This document shows positions 52,795 through 62,117 of a stretch of 64,000 nucleotides of DNA, one piece after another; the first letter of the stretch is position 1; each line of letters starts with the position of its first letter. The notes under the pieces were generated by a model that had not been told where the DNA came from, did no database searches, and worked only from the letters and a program-made list of their open reading frames with translations. The stretch comes from Pedobacter ginsengisoli (GTDB lineage Bacteria; Bacteroidota; Bacteroidia; Sphingobacteriales; Sphingobacteriaceae): contig NZ_CP024091.1 in the NCBI RefSeq assembly GCF_002736205.1, positions 4,895,555 to 4,959,554 on the forward strand. Direction: 5' to 3'. The position numbers and the translations under genes are program-made.

Positions 52795-55044
52795 ATGCTA
52801 AGTAAAACTTTACTCTCCTTTATTTTGATGCTGTTTGTTGTTAATGCTATGGGGCAAACGGGAAGTATTAGTGGAAAAATTATTTCTGAGGAAACTGCCC
52901 TGCCCCTTGTAAATATTAAGATAGAAGGAACCCAACTAGCGGCTCGAACTGATAGTATGGGAAATTATACTTTTATTAAAGTTCCTTCGGGAACCTATAA
53001 AATTCAGGCTTCGGCGGTAGGATTTAGAAAAATGGTTAAGACTATTGTGTTGAAAAGTGGAGAGACATTGGTTCTTGATTTTGACCTTAGTAATCTTCAA
53101 AATGATTTAAACGAGGTTGTGGTTACGGGAACTTTAAAGGAAGTGAACAGACTAGAAAGCCCGGTTCCGGTTGAGGTATACACTCCTGGTTATTTTAAAA
53201 AAAATCCTACTCCAAGTATTTTTGAAGCTCTTCAGAATGTAAACGGGGTTAGGCCACAGCTTAATTGTAATATTTGTAATACCGGTGATATTCATATTAA
53301 TGGTCTTGAAGGCCCATATACCATGATTTTGATTGATGGCATGCCAATAGTAAGCAGCCTTTCGACAGTTTATGGACTTTCGGGTATCCCAAATTCATTG
53401 GTTGAGCAGATTGAAATTGTTAAGGGACCTGCTTCGTCTCTTTATGGTAGTGAGGCTGTTGGGGGGCTTATTAATATTATTACCAAGAAGCCTGAAAATG
53501 CACCTCTGATTTCTGCTGATTTTTTTGCTACTGATTACAAGGAATATAATGCTGATCTGGGGTTTAAGTTTAATATTGGGAAGAAAGCCGTTGCCTTAAC
53601 TGGGGTGAATTATTTTAAGTATGGAAATCCTGTTGATCATAATCATGATAACTTTACAGATGTAACACTTCAGGATCGGGTTTCTGTATTTCAAAAATGG
53701 AGCTTTGAAAGAAAGAACAAAAGGATATTTACACTGGGTGGCAGATATATGTATGAGGACAGGTGGGGCGGAGAAATGCAGTGGAATAAATCGTTTAGAG
53801 GAGGAGACCAGGTATATGGCGAAAGTATTTATACTAAACGCTGGGAAGTAATAGGGAACTATCAACTGCCAGTAAAAGAGAAATTATTTCTGGCTTTTTC
53901 ATATAATGAACATAATCAGGATAGCAGATACGGTACTACTTCGTACATAGCCGAACAGAAGATCGGTTTTACCCAGCTTACATGGGATAAAAAAATTGAC
54001 AAGCATGATCTCTTGCTGGGAGCTGCTTTGAGATATACATTTTACGATGATAATACTCCTGCCACAACAGGTCTGAATCAGGCTATTGCAAAAAATACCT
54101 GGCTGCCCGGCGTCTTTATTCAGGATGAAATATCGTTAAACTCCAAACATAAGTTTCTTGCAGGATTCAGGTATGATTATAATTCTGTTCATGGAAATAT
54201 TTTTACGCCCAGAGTGGCTTACAAATGGAATATAAACGATAATAATATTATTAGGTTAAATGCAGGGACCGGATTTAGGGTAGTAAATATATTTACAGAA
54301 GATCATGCAGCCTTAACTGGTGCAAGAACTGTAGAGATTGCACATGAATTAAAGCCTGAAAAAACTTATAATGTTAATTTAAATTATTTAAAGAAGATGT
54401 ATGCTGACAATGGGACGTTTATCGGAATTGAAAGTTCAGCGTTTTACACTTATTTTAATAACAGGATTATAGGTGATTTTGATACAGATCCTAATAAAAT
54501 TATTTACGATAATTTAAATGGGTACGCAGTAAGTAAGGGGTTAAGTACAAGTATTGACATGGCTTTTAGCAATGGACTTAAGGTTATGATTGGAGCAACT
54601 TACCAGGATGTGGCCAGCTTTGAAAATGGTGTTAAGAAGCAACAAATTCTTACAGAAAAATTTTCAGGAAACTGGACGGTTTCTTATAAAATTAAACCAC
54701 TTAACCTGGCAGTAGATTATACGGGCAATATTTATAGTCCGATGCGTTTACCGTTATTAAGCGAGCTCGACCCCCGCAAAGAATTTTCGCCAGTATGGAG
54801 CATTCAAAATATTCAATTTACATTTAGTGGATTTAATCGGTTTGAATTGTACGGAGGGATAAAGAATTTGTTAAACTGGACTCCAAATAGAGGGAATCCA
54901 TTTATAATTGCAAGGGCTAACGATCCATTTGATAAGCATTTGGATGTAGATAACCCATATGGACTTACTTTTGATCCGACCTATGTTTATGGTCCGAACC
55001 AAGGAATACGGGGATTTTTTGGCATTAGATATACAATTAAATAA
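52795..55044 (+). CDS. TonB-dependent outer-membrane receptor, probably for a metal
   Basis: The 749-residue protein has a signal peptide (to MGQ). A carboxypeptidase-regulatory beta domain follows (about 22-100, ISGKIISEETALPLVNIKIE), then a plug (about 105-235) with VVVTGTLKEVNRLESPVPVE, INGLEGPYTMILIDGMPI and GPASSLYGSEAVGG, and a 22-strand-type barrel. A CNICN pair in the plug (about residues 160-164) and a DHNHDN segment near 280 could bind metal, but this is inference. Its promoter carries a DtxR/MntR-like operator and it is divergent from mntR, supporting uptake of a metal or metal complex. Confidence 0.9.
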   Translation: MLSKTLLSFILMLFVVNAMGQTGSISGKIISEETALPLVNIKIEGTQLAARTDSMGNYTFIKVPSGTYKIQASAVGFRKMVKTIVLKSGETLVLDFDLSNLQNDLNEVVVTGTLKEVNRLESPVPVEVYTPGYFKKNPTPSIFEALQNVNGVRPQLNCNICNTGDIHINGLEGPYTMILIDGMPIVSSLSTVYGLSGIPNSLVEQIEIVKGPASSLYGSEAVGGLINIITKKPENAPLISADFFATDYKEYNADLGFKFNIGKKAVALTGVNYFKYGNPVDHNHDNFTDVTLQDRVSVFQKWSFERKNKRIFTLGGRYMYEDRWGGEMQWNKSFRGGDQVYGESIYTKRWEVIGNYQLPVKEKLFLAFSYNEHNQDSRYGTTSYIAEQKIGFTQLTWDKKIDKHDLLLGAALRYTFYDDNTPATTGLNQAIAKNTWLPGVFIQDEISLNSKHKFLAGFRYDYNSVHGNIFTPRVAYKWNINDNNIIRLNAGTGFRVVNIFTEDHAALTGARTVEIAHELKPEKTYNVNLNYLKKMYADNGTFIGIESSAFYTYFNNRIIGDFDTDPNKIIYDNLNGYAVSKGLSTSIDMAFSNGLKVMIGATYQDVASFENGVKKQQILTEKFSGNWTVSYKIKPLNLAVDYTGNIYSPMRLPLLSELDPRKEFSPVWSIQNIQFTFSGFNRFELYGGIKNLLNWTPNRGNPFIIARANDPFDKHLDVDNPYGLTFDPTYVYGPNQGIRGFFGIRYTIK

Positions 55045-55067
55045 ATCGAATAGCTTAACTTTATGGC

Positions 55068-56210
55068 ATGATCTACCAATCTACCTATCAGGCAGCACGG
55101 ATTATTGCCCCTAAAGTTGAGGCTATTTTTGCCGCGCACCTTGCTGCTGCCAAAGATAGTGGAGAGGATGACCTTGCACCATTGCCTACCGCAGGCATAG
55201 TTGAGGCTATAATTGATGCTACTTTTTGGGCAAGCTTACGCAAAGAAGAAGGGCATTCACCAAAAATATCACTGGCATTTTTGCCCCCGCAACAAGCAGG
55301 AAATCCGTTACTGTTTAAAAGCAGGCTACCTTTAAACCCGGGGACATTAACTAAAATCGCCCCGGGTGTAGAGCGTGCAGGGGTGCATTTGGGCGTTTGG
55401 GAAGAGGAGGGTGCGCTTTACATTTGGGGAACCACTGTTAGTATTCCTAATTTTTGTTTTGTACTGGATGTTTCGGAACCTGCGCTACTTGTTATTAAAC
55501 ACAGAAGGATTTATGGTTTCGGTAAATTTACGAACATTGCTGTTCTTAAAGGTGACCAGGTAAAAATGGTTGATGGACAAAGTACAAGTGTGCCAGACTG
55601 TCCGCCAATACTTTTATCTCTACTTGATCTTACTGCTCCTTCATATTGGAATGATTCTGCTAATGTACTTATACAGCTTGCTGTATCTATGCGGGCTCAT
55701 GGTAGGGGCGGAACTTTGCTGGTAGTGCCTAATGAAACAAATAATTGGCTGCAGTCAATTATTAAACCTATTCAATATTATGTGCAGCCTTCTTTTACAG
55801 GGCTTTCTAAACTTTTGCAACAGGACCGCAAAGAGGCAAGTCAGATTTTTTGGCAAACTGCTTTAAAAAGAGAGGTAGAGCATTTGGCAGGTTTAACTGC
55901 TGTTGATGGAGCTACGGTTATTAGTAACCAGTATGAGTTATTGGCATTTGGAGCAAAAATAGGACGGGCAAAAGGAAAAGATAATGTAGATGAGATTTCT
56001 TTTTCTGAACCAATTACAGGAGGTGATGGTGTAGTAATCCATCCTTCAAAAGTTGGCGGAACAAGGCATCTTTCAGCTGCTCAATTTGTTCATGATCAAA
56101 GAGATGCCACGGCTTTGGTGGCTTCTCAGGATGGACATTTTACAATCTATACATGGTCTGAACATCAAGGTAGGGTACAGGCTCACAGAATAGATACCCT
56201 ACTGCTGTAA
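55068..56210 (+). CDS. DACNV sensor plus diadenylate-cyclase-like (DisA_N) protein
   Basis: The 380-residue cytoplasmic protein has an N-terminal sensor-like domain (about 1-200). A C-terminal part keeps DGATVISNQYELLAFGAKIG (Asp280-Gly281-Ala282) and GGTRHLSAA (Arg333-His334), followed by ATALVASQDGHFTIYTW. This is the diadenylate cyclase pattern DGA ... GTRHRxA ... VSEEtG, but RHR has become RHL and the acidic SEE is SQD. Family knowledge (Aravind group naming) places DACNV sensors with DAC domains. It may make c-di-AMP, another nucleotide, or only bind one. It lies 23 bp after the TonB receptor gene. Confidence 0.7.
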   Translation: MIYQSTYQAARIIAPKVEAIFAAHLAAAKDSGEDDLAPLPTAGIVEAIIDATFWASLRKEEGHSPKISLAFLPPQQAGNPLLFKSRLPLNPGTLTKIAPGVERAGVHLGVWEEEGALYIWGTTVSIPNFCFVLDVSEPALLVIKHRRIYGFGKFTNIAVLKGDQVKMVDGQSTSVPDCPPILLSLLDLTAPSYWNDSANVLIQLAVSMRAHGRGGTLLVVPNETNNWLQSIIKPIQYYVQPSFTGLSKLLQQDRKEASQIFWQTALKREVEHLAGLTAVDGATVISNQYELLAFGAKIGRAKGKDNVDEISFSEPITGGDGVVIHPSKVGGTRHLSAAQFVHDQRDATALVASQDGHFTIYTWSEHQGRVQAHRIDTLLL

Positions 56211-56369
56211 TTACGAGAAAATAATTGCACCAATAATAACACTGAGAAAAAGTAAGATCATTACAATCCGATCGCCAGCTATCCATTGTTTTCTGGTTAA
56301 TTCTTTAGGGGGAGCTTCCTCTTTTCGCCTTGCGAATATGTTAAATAAGGAATAAGTTTTTGTTAACAT
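56211..56369 (-). CDS. 52-residue single-pass membrane protein
   Basis: This short ORF runs from ATG (56367-56369) to TAA (56211-56213), its stop abutting that of the DACNV gene. It starts MLTKTYSLFNIFARRKEEAP, has PKELTRKQWIAGD, and ends with a membrane helix RIVMILLFLSVIIGAIIFS. Positive residues before the helix put the N-terminus in the cytoplasm. No family is recognised. The coherent topology and clean start make it plausible; there is no independent support. The rest of the 395-bp gap to padR holds only promoter-like sequence. Confidence 0.45.
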   Translation of the reverse strand: MLTKTYSLFNIFARRKEEAPPKELTRKQWIAGDRIVMILLFLSVIIGAIIFS

Positions 56370-56555
56370 AGGTAGATGGTTTTCAAGTAGATGCAGTTGA
56401 TTATTGCAAACTGTGAGCCAAACTCAGGCAGCAGTGTTAAAATGTTAATAACTTCCTATTTTCGTTAACATTCATGTTATTGCTTTCTCTTGACTCATCT
56501 TTTGTTTAAAATTATTTACCTGTTTATCAATTAGATATGTATTTTTTTGAATTTT

Positions 56556-56602
56556 ATACAGTACTATGTATTGCATATTACTATATAAAACATATAACTT
56601 TG
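56556..56602 (+). promoter_or_regulatory. padR-pspC promoter with a dyad operator
   Basis: TTG (56571-56573), a 21-bp spacer and TAACTTTG (56595-56602) match the -33/-7 consensus. The -7 box ends 4 bases before the padR ATG, so the mRNA is probably leaderless. ATACA-N6-TGTAT (56556-56571) abuts the -33 box and may be the PadR autoregulatory operator. Confidence 0.55.
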
Positions 56603-56606
56603 TATT

Positions 56607-56972
56607 ATGATAGCAGAAAATACGCAAACGCAAATGCGAAAGGGCATACTGGAATACTGTGTGCTTCTTATCATATCCAGAGGTGAGATTTACGCCTCAG
56701 ATATTATAGTTGAATTAAAATCAGCGAGGTTGCTTGTTGTGGAAGGGACTTTATATCCATTACTGACCCGCCTAAAGAATAATGGATTGTTGAGCTATAA
56801 TTGGGTTGAATCGACCTCCGGTCCGCCCAGAAAATATTATTTGCTTACAGAAAAGGGTAAATCGATACTAATCCAGCTTGACTCTACCTGGCAGGAGCTA
56901 TCGTATGCAATAAATACTTCTAAAAAAGTTGCAGATAATGATACCAACAACCAAATAAATATAAATAAGTAA
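56607..56972 (+). CDS. PadR-family transcriptional regulator
   Basis: The 121-residue protein is a small PadR with the winged HTH MRKGILEYCVLLIISRGEIY, ASDIIVELKSARLLVVEGTL, YPLLTRLKNNGLLSYNWVES and GPPRKYYLLTEKGKSIL. It has a short C-terminal helix for dimerisation. Such regulators usually repress their own operon and respond to small hydrophobic ligands or stress. Its stop overlaps the ATG of the PspC-domain gene by one base (TAATG), so the two are coupled. PadR-PspC pairs recur in Bacteroidota and probably sense envelope stress. Confidence 0.92.
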   Translation: MIAENTQTQMRKGILEYCVLLIISRGEIYASDIIVELKSARLLVVEGTLYPLLTRLKNNGLLSYNWVESTSGPPRKYYLLTEKGKSILIQLDSTWQELSYAINTSKKVADNDTNNQININK

Positions 56973-58510
56973 TGAAGAAGACACTCAACATAAATATTGG
57001 CAACTCCATCATTCATATAGAAGAGGACGCCTATGAAATACTAACGGTTTATTTAAACGAAGTAAAGCAGCATTTTGCACGGAATGCGGATGATTTTGAA
57101 ATTGTAACCGATATTGAGAACAGGATTGCTGAAATGTTTGTAGAAATACTAGCTAATGAGCAAAGACAGGTGGTTAATTTTCAGGACGTTCAGACTGTTA
57201 TTGCCCAGATGGGTTCAGTAAAAGATTTTGAATCATCTGAAGAGGAGCCTGAAGAGTATGTTGCCCCTCCTCATTTTAGTGTAAAGAAACTTTACAGAGA
57301 TACTGATCAGGCAATGATTGCCGGTGTATGCTCTGGCTTAAGCCATTATCTGGATATTGAATCGCGTTTAGTTAGGCTTATAGCCATTGCTACTATTTTT
57401 CTTGGTGGATCAGGGATATTGGCTTACGTTGTATTATGGATAATGATACCACGGGCTGTAACCAAGGCTGAAAAAATGACTATGAGAGGTGAAGAAGCTA
57501 ATCTGAAAGGCTTTGCCAATAGTTATCTGCAGCCTTTAGCACAGCAATCAAGGGGCTTTATTGCTGAGTTTCTTGATGTTTTAGGTAACTTTATTAATGG
57601 GACAGGTAAGGTTATATTTAAAATCATTGCTGCCGGTATTATAGCTTTTGGATCGTTATGTATTTTAAGTCTGATTGTTGCCCTGGCAGCTTTACTAGGA
57701 CTATGGGACTCAAATATTTATCAGATGTTTCCACTTAACATAGTAAATCAGGATTATCTTACTGCGTCAATTGTTGCTGTGTTTTTGGTTTTTGCGATTC
57801 CGGTTTTAGCTCTTGTACTTTTTTCTATAAGAGTAGCCTTTAACAGCAGACCCGCTAATAAGTCGCTTTCATTTGGCTTGTTGATTATTTGGCTTGCAGG
57901 TGTTGCAGTAGCTTCATTTTATGTGGTTAAAATTGGATCTGAGTTTAAGGAGGGGGCAGAATTTACACAGGTGAACGACATTAAACCTTACCAAGTGTAC
58001 ACATTAAACATAGACAGGACTAGATTCTTTACAAAAGAAGACAGTTTACGCTATAGCATAGACCCTGGAAATTATAACGGCAGAAGAATTTTAACTGATC
58101 TTGATCATAAATTTGATGCACCAAGAAACATCAGGTTGAATATTGAGAAAAGTGAGAACGGGAAGAGTTATTTAAGTCAATATTATAAAGCGAGAGGTAA
58201 AACCTTTGAAATGGCTTTAAAGAATGCACAAAATATCCATTATGATTTTTTACAGCATGATTCTTTATTAACCTTTAGTCCGATGTTACAGTTTATTAAG
58301 GCTGGTAACTGGCGCGGACAAGAGGTTGAACTTACCTTAAAGGTTCCTGTTGGAACCAGGCTTAATATAAGCAAAAACTTTAGCCGATACCTGGACGGAT
58401 ATGGATACTGGGACTGTGATCATGATTCAAGTAGCGAGTTTACTGTTTGGAAAATGACCCAGGAGGGCATTAAATGTGAACATGAAGAGAAAGAAAATAA
58501 CGGGGAATAA
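56972..58510 (+). CDS. PspC-domain membrane protein
   Basis: The 512-residue protein has a cytoplasmic N-terminal part (MKKTLNINIGNSIIHIEEDA, residues 1-95, with acidic helices). The PspC domain (about 105-165) has KLYRDTDQAMIAGVCSGLSH and LVRLIAIATIFLGGSGILAY. Several membrane segments follow (about 210-330), then a large periplasmic beta-rich tail (about 335-505). PspC proteins sense membrane stress with PspB/PspA in enterobacteria; here the partner is PadR. The last codons lie within a hairpin that also covers the convergent gene's stop. Confidence 0.88.
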   Translation: MKKTLNINIGNSIIHIEEDAYEILTVYLNEVKQHFARNADDFEIVTDIENRIAEMFVEILANEQRQVVNFQDVQTVIAQMGSVKDFESSEEEPEEYVAPPHFSVKKLYRDTDQAMIAGVCSGLSHYLDIESRLVRLIAIATIFLGGSGILAYVVLWIMIPRAVTKAEKMTMRGEEANLKGFANSYLQPLAQQSRGFIAEFLDVLGNFINGTGKVIFKIIAAGIIAFGSLCILSLIVALAALLGLWDSNIYQMFPLNIVNQDYLTASIVAVFLVFAIPVLALVLFSIRVAFNSRPANKSLSFGLLIIWLAGVAVASFYVVKIGSEFKEGAEFTQVNDIKPYQVYTLNIDRTRFFTKEDSLRYSIDPGNYNGRRILTDLDHKFDAPRNIRLNIEKSENGKSYLSQYYKARGKTFEMALKNAQNIHYDFLQHDSLLTFSPMLQFIKAGNWRGQEVELTLKVPVGTRLNISKNFSRYLDGYGYWDCDHDSSSEFTVWKMTQEGIKCEHEEKENNGE

Positions 58511-58522
58511 TCCCCGTTATTT
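58496..58522. terminator. Bidirectional terminator overlapping two stop codons
   Basis: AAATAACGGGG and CCCCGTTATTT form an 11-bp perfect stem with a 5-base loop. It covers the last codons and stop of the PspC gene and the stop of the convergent 58517 gene, so both transcripts end in the same structure. Confidence 0.8.
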
Positions 58523-61240
58523 AATAGAATAACGGTAAACAGAACGAGATATGTTTCCATCTTTGTCTACCCCTTCAATTACAGCTCTGTAGGTGCCATT
58601 GCCATCACCATTGTAATACTCTAATGACAGCACGCCTGTTGAATCAGTAACCACTTTAGGGTTCCAGTAAATCGTACTACGTAAATCATTAAAATTATAG
58701 GTATTCGCAGCATTTATATACTTAGGGGAATAAAACTCCCTTTGTGTACTAAATCCTTTAGGGCTAAATTTTAATAGGTTAGCTTCAGGCATAAGCTTTT
58801 TAAATTCTGCTAAACTCATTTTTGTGCCTTTTGGAGCCTTCTTAAGGTTAACAACTAATACACCATTGGTACCATATAATCTGTTTACTGTACCCAGCTC
58901 ATCTCTTGGAAATATCTCAACAGATTCAACTTCTGAAGTTTGAACAGCAGTTAACGCAAAATAATCACTAGGTGTACCATTAATAAAGATCTGAACAGGT
59001 GTTTTGTTTCCTTGATTATAATCTCTGGTGACATAGAAATTGTTTTCAAAAAAAGTTAAGCCCATTGCCTGAGTTTGTAGGCATAGGGCAAACATATTGC
59101 ATCCCTGAAAACGATCGCCATCTATTGTTGTTCCGGTAATATTGCTTAAGCCAGCTAATGATGGATAGTCGGCATGACTTGGTCGTTTTACTTTTGCGCC
59201 TTCAATTTTTACCTCTTTAAGAGTACGAAGGTAGCTATATTGTTTTTTACTGTTATTTAAATAAGGTGCAAGTGCACTATCTATATTAACAACCTCGTCC
59301 AGGTGCTCTGGGTTTTTGGTAAGCGGAGGGGCCATTTGCCCATCAAGCAATATCATTAAGCTTGAGCCATTGGCACTATATTTTGCATTTATTACAACCT
59401 CAGAAGAATCAGGAATATTCAGATTAGGGAAGGCAAAAATACCTGTATTATTAGTCATGGTTTCAGCAGCGTATTTGCTTCCTGTAACGGTTAGTCTTAA
59501 TGCGCCCTTTCTTACTGGCATGCCCGTGCGGTCTCTTAATGTACCTGTAATTCGCATATCTTGTTCCGGTAATAAAGTAACCGGAGGAAGTTGCCCGGTC
59601 ATTATATCCTTAAAATTAAAGCGACGATACCCTTGAGTAAGCAGTAGTACATCCAGATCACTTATTTTTTTCTCATCAGGTTTATTGAAATAGTAGTTTG
59701 GTTTTTCAACATATCCTTTCAAGTCTGATGTTAGCAGCAATGAACTTAAAATTGTTATTTCATTGTCCTCATTAACCGGAACTTTCTGGTCGTCAGTAAC
59801 AGAAATTGAATAGCTTCCTTCCATAGGTACAGTGCCGTTCTTGGCAGTCACAGTCATTTTTACCTTTTGTCTGCGTTTGTAGGCTGGCAAGTCGGTTTTT
59901 AATGTTACGCTTACCGTATTTTTCGGATAGTTGAAGGCCAGTCTTTCGCTGATTGGATCACCAGTTTCGGAGAACAGTGTAATTTGAGTTATACCCGATG
60001 GAAACTTATCTTTTGGGATTTTAGCATTGGTAACCAGGTTATTTAACTTGGTTTTTGCGGCATAGTAAACAATCCCACCATTGGATCCTACAATAAATAC
60101 CATTTTACCTTTATTGGCAGCGAAATATGTTTCGTTGGCAAATATTTTAATGTTTAATGCTAATGGATCTGTATTGGCTACCTGAAGTGTAATGCCAGAA
60201 GCGATAGGTTTTGGTAGTTCAAAACTTTTGGTAGTGCCATCTTTAAAAGTAACATTGGCGGTATATACTTTATTGCTCTCCGGATTTAGGTAAAAAGAAC
60301 CCATACCTAAGTGAGTTGATGTAAAATTACTAAGCGTATTACCGCCATTGTCGGTAATGGTACCTTTTAAATCAATCCCTAATCCCGCACCATTAATAGC
60401 TTTAAAGGCTATTCTTGAAGCGATACCACTAATTAAATCTCCGCCCTCAGGGAAGAATTGAACATCATTAACACTTTTAACTGGTTTAAGCTTAAAAGTC
60501 GAAGTAGCAGTATTAGTTTCACTTAGAACCATATCGGTTATGAGCTCTCCATTGGTAATAGCTTCATTTTTACGTGAATCAATCTTAATTTTTAAAATTC
60601 CGTTCTGGTCGGTAGTCCCTTTTCCCTTACTTACAAGATCAAAGTTAGAGGTTACCCGCCAGTTTACTGTTTTATTGGCCTGTACAACGTTTTCACTGTT
60701 TTTGAATTGGATTATAGCATCAATGCTTTGGTTTTTATCTGTTTGAGTGGTTTTGTAGCTGAAGTGAGTATTTAATTGTTTATCTATAGCCTCTCCAACC
60801 GGAATAGTCTTGGTAAAGAAAAAGCTATCACCAAAATTCAGCATCCATAAAGTATATGCCTTGATATAATAGTTGCCTTGCTTATAAGTGCCGGGAGTAA
60901 GTGGTATATTCCCGGTTGCTACGCCTTTTACAACAGGAATTTTTATACTTTGAACAAGGGAATCGCTGCTATTTATCACATCAACATAAACTATCTTACT
61001 TAGAATAGACGGAAGATTCTGTTCCATAGTTAAGTATGTTTTAAACCAGATGGTGTCGGCCACACTATAGTATGGTTTGTCGAAATGAACATAAACTCTT
61101 TCTGTCGGTCGTTCTTCCGCCAGTTTTTTGGATTTGTTCATTATGTTGTCTAAAACAATACTGTCTTGCTGCGCATGTAAAGAAGACTGAGCAGCAGTTG
61201 AAAATAATATTAGGGCAATTACAAATTTTACGAATCTCAT
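58517..61240 (-). CDS. Macroglobulin (MG2)-like exported protein with plug-like C-terminus
   Basis: The ATG at 61238-61240 is used; a TTG lies one codon upstream. The 907-residue protein has a signal peptide (to SLHA-Q). An MG2-like beta domain follows with ERVYVHFDKPYYSVADTIWF (about 48-67), several Ig-like repeats (about 150-540), a carboxypeptidase-regulatory-like domain, and a TonB-plug-like segment near 730-800 (VQIFINGTPSDYFAL, VESVEIFPRDELG) without a barrel. It is a Bacteroidota surface or periplasmic family of unknown role. It converges with PspC. Confidence 0.8.
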   Translation of the reverse strand: MRFVKFVIALILFSTAAQSSLHAQQDSIVLDNIMNKSKKLAEERPTERVYVHFDKPYYSVADTIWFKTYLTMEQNLPSILSKIVYVDVINSSDSLVQSIKIPVVKGVATGNIPLTPGTYKQGNYYIKAYTLWMLNFGDSFFFTKTIPVGEAIDKQLNTHFSYKTTQTDKNQSIDAIIQFKNSENVVQANKTVNWRVTSNFDLVSKGKGTTDQNGILKIKIDSRKNEAITNGELITDMVLSETNTATSTFKLKPVKSVNDVQFFPEGGDLISGIASRIAFKAINGAGLGIDLKGTITDNGGNTLSNFTSTHLGMGSFYLNPESNKVYTANVTFKDGTTKSFELPKPIASGITLQVANTDPLALNIKIFANETYFAANKGKMVFIVGSNGGIVYYAAKTKLNNLVTNAKIPKDKFPSGITQITLFSETGDPISERLAFNYPKNTVSVTLKTDLPAYKRRQKVKMTVTAKNGTVPMEGSYSISVTDDQKVPVNEDNEITILSSLLLTSDLKGYVEKPNYYFNKPDEKKISDLDVLLLTQGYRRFNFKDIMTGQLPPVTLLPEQDMRITGTLRDRTGMPVRKGALRLTVTGSKYAAETMTNNTGIFAFPNLNIPDSSEVVINAKYSANGSSLMILLDGQMAPPLTKNPEHLDEVVNIDSALAPYLNNSKKQYSYLRTLKEVKIEGAKVKRPSHADYPSLAGLSNITGTTIDGDRFQGCNMFALCLQTQAMGLTFFENNFYVTRDYNQGNKTPVQIFINGTPSDYFALTAVQTSEVESVEIFPRDELGTVNRLYGTNGVLVVNLKKAPKGTKMSLAEFKKLMPEANLLKFSPKGFSTQREFYSPKYINAANTYNFNDLRSTIYWNPKVVTDSTGVLSLEYYNGDGNGTYRAVIEGVDKDGNISRSVYRYSIK

Positions 61241-61361
61241 CAATATGAATGTATACTGTTAATCATGCTAATATATTCATTTATGAATTGAATAGGTTAG
61301 TTACATTGCATCTTTAACATATTTTGACATAATATGATTGGTGAAGGGGGAGATGATAAGA

Positions 61362-61396
61362 CAAAAAAAGACCCTGAATATGAATTTCAGGATCTT
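61362..61396 (-). terminator. Intrinsic terminator of the nitroreductase gene
   Basis: AAGACCCTGAA and TTCAGGATCTT pair with one mismatch and are followed on the minus strand by seven T (61368-61362). Its GATCCTGAA/TTCAGG core echoes the repeat after serS. Confidence 0.75.
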
Positions 61397-61442
61397 CTTA
61401 ATTTTTTTGTTACGCTTAATGCGTTAAAGCATATTCACCGTA

Positions 61443-62075
61443 TTAATTAGATTCTAATACAAAATCTTTTAAAGGTACTCGAACCTTTTTAAGGTTAACC
61501 AACCAGTCTCCTTCTGTATCTCTGTATCCTAATGGTAATAGGGTTGTACTGCGTAGTCCTTGCTCTCTTAAACCTAATAATTCATCAAGTTTATCCGCCT
61601 CAAAACCTTCCATTGGTGTAGCATCAACTTTTAATATAGCTGCTTCAGTTAAGGCAACTCCAAAGCCGATATAAGATTGTTTGGCAGCGTGATGAAAGTT
61701 CTCTTCCTCGGTTCTTGCGGTATAAATGCCTATCAGTCTGTTTACATAATCAGCTGTTGCTGATTCAGGTAATCCTCGTTCGCTATTGGTATGGTTAAAA
61801 ACTGCTTTGATGCGATCTTCAGTATAATTATCCCAGGCAGCGAAAACCAATAAATGAGAACAATCAGTAATCTGGGACTGTCCGAAAGCTACATCCTTAA
61901 TTTTTTCTTTAAGCTCTGGATTGGTAACAACTATAATTTTAAATGGTTGTAAGCCTGATGATGTTGGCGCCAAATGTGCAGCTGCCAGAATCTGATCAAC
62001 CTTATCTTGTGAAACTTTTTCACCATTCATTTTTTTTGTGGCGTATCGCCAGTTTAAGGCTTCTATTAAGCTCAT
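61443..62075 (-). CDS. NAD(P)H-dependent nitroreductase (NfsB-like)
   Basis: The 210-residue FMN enzyme starts MSLIEALNWRYATKKMNGEK with the FMN-binding RYATKKM. It has AAHLAPTSSGLQPFKIIVVT (about residues 31-50), a conserved block MEGFEADKLDELLGLREQGL, and LPLGYRDTEGDW. This is the NfsB/FRase family that reduces nitro compounds, quinones or flavins with NAD(P)H as a dimer. The natural substrate is not readable. A -7 box (62149-62156, minus strand) and an inverted repeat lie upstream. Confidence 0.92.
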   Translation of the reverse strand: MSLIEALNWRYATKKMNGEKVSQDKVDQILAAAHLAPTSSGLQPFKIIVVTNPELKEKIKDVAFGQSQITDCSHLLVFAAWDNYTEDRIKAVFNHTNSERGLPESATADYVNRLIGIYTARTEEENFHHAAKQSYIGFGVALTEAAILKVDATPMEGFEADKLDELLGLREQGLRSTTLLPLGYRDTEGDWLVNLKKVRVPLKDFVLESN

Positions 62076-62117
62076 ATTGAATTTTTTTTAGTTTTTATGT
62101 TTATCTGTCTTTTTGCT

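Noticed and set aside
52003..53000. Complete metal-transport island (feo or mntH)
   Set aside because: No inner-membrane metal transporter gene is present beside the regulator and receptor.
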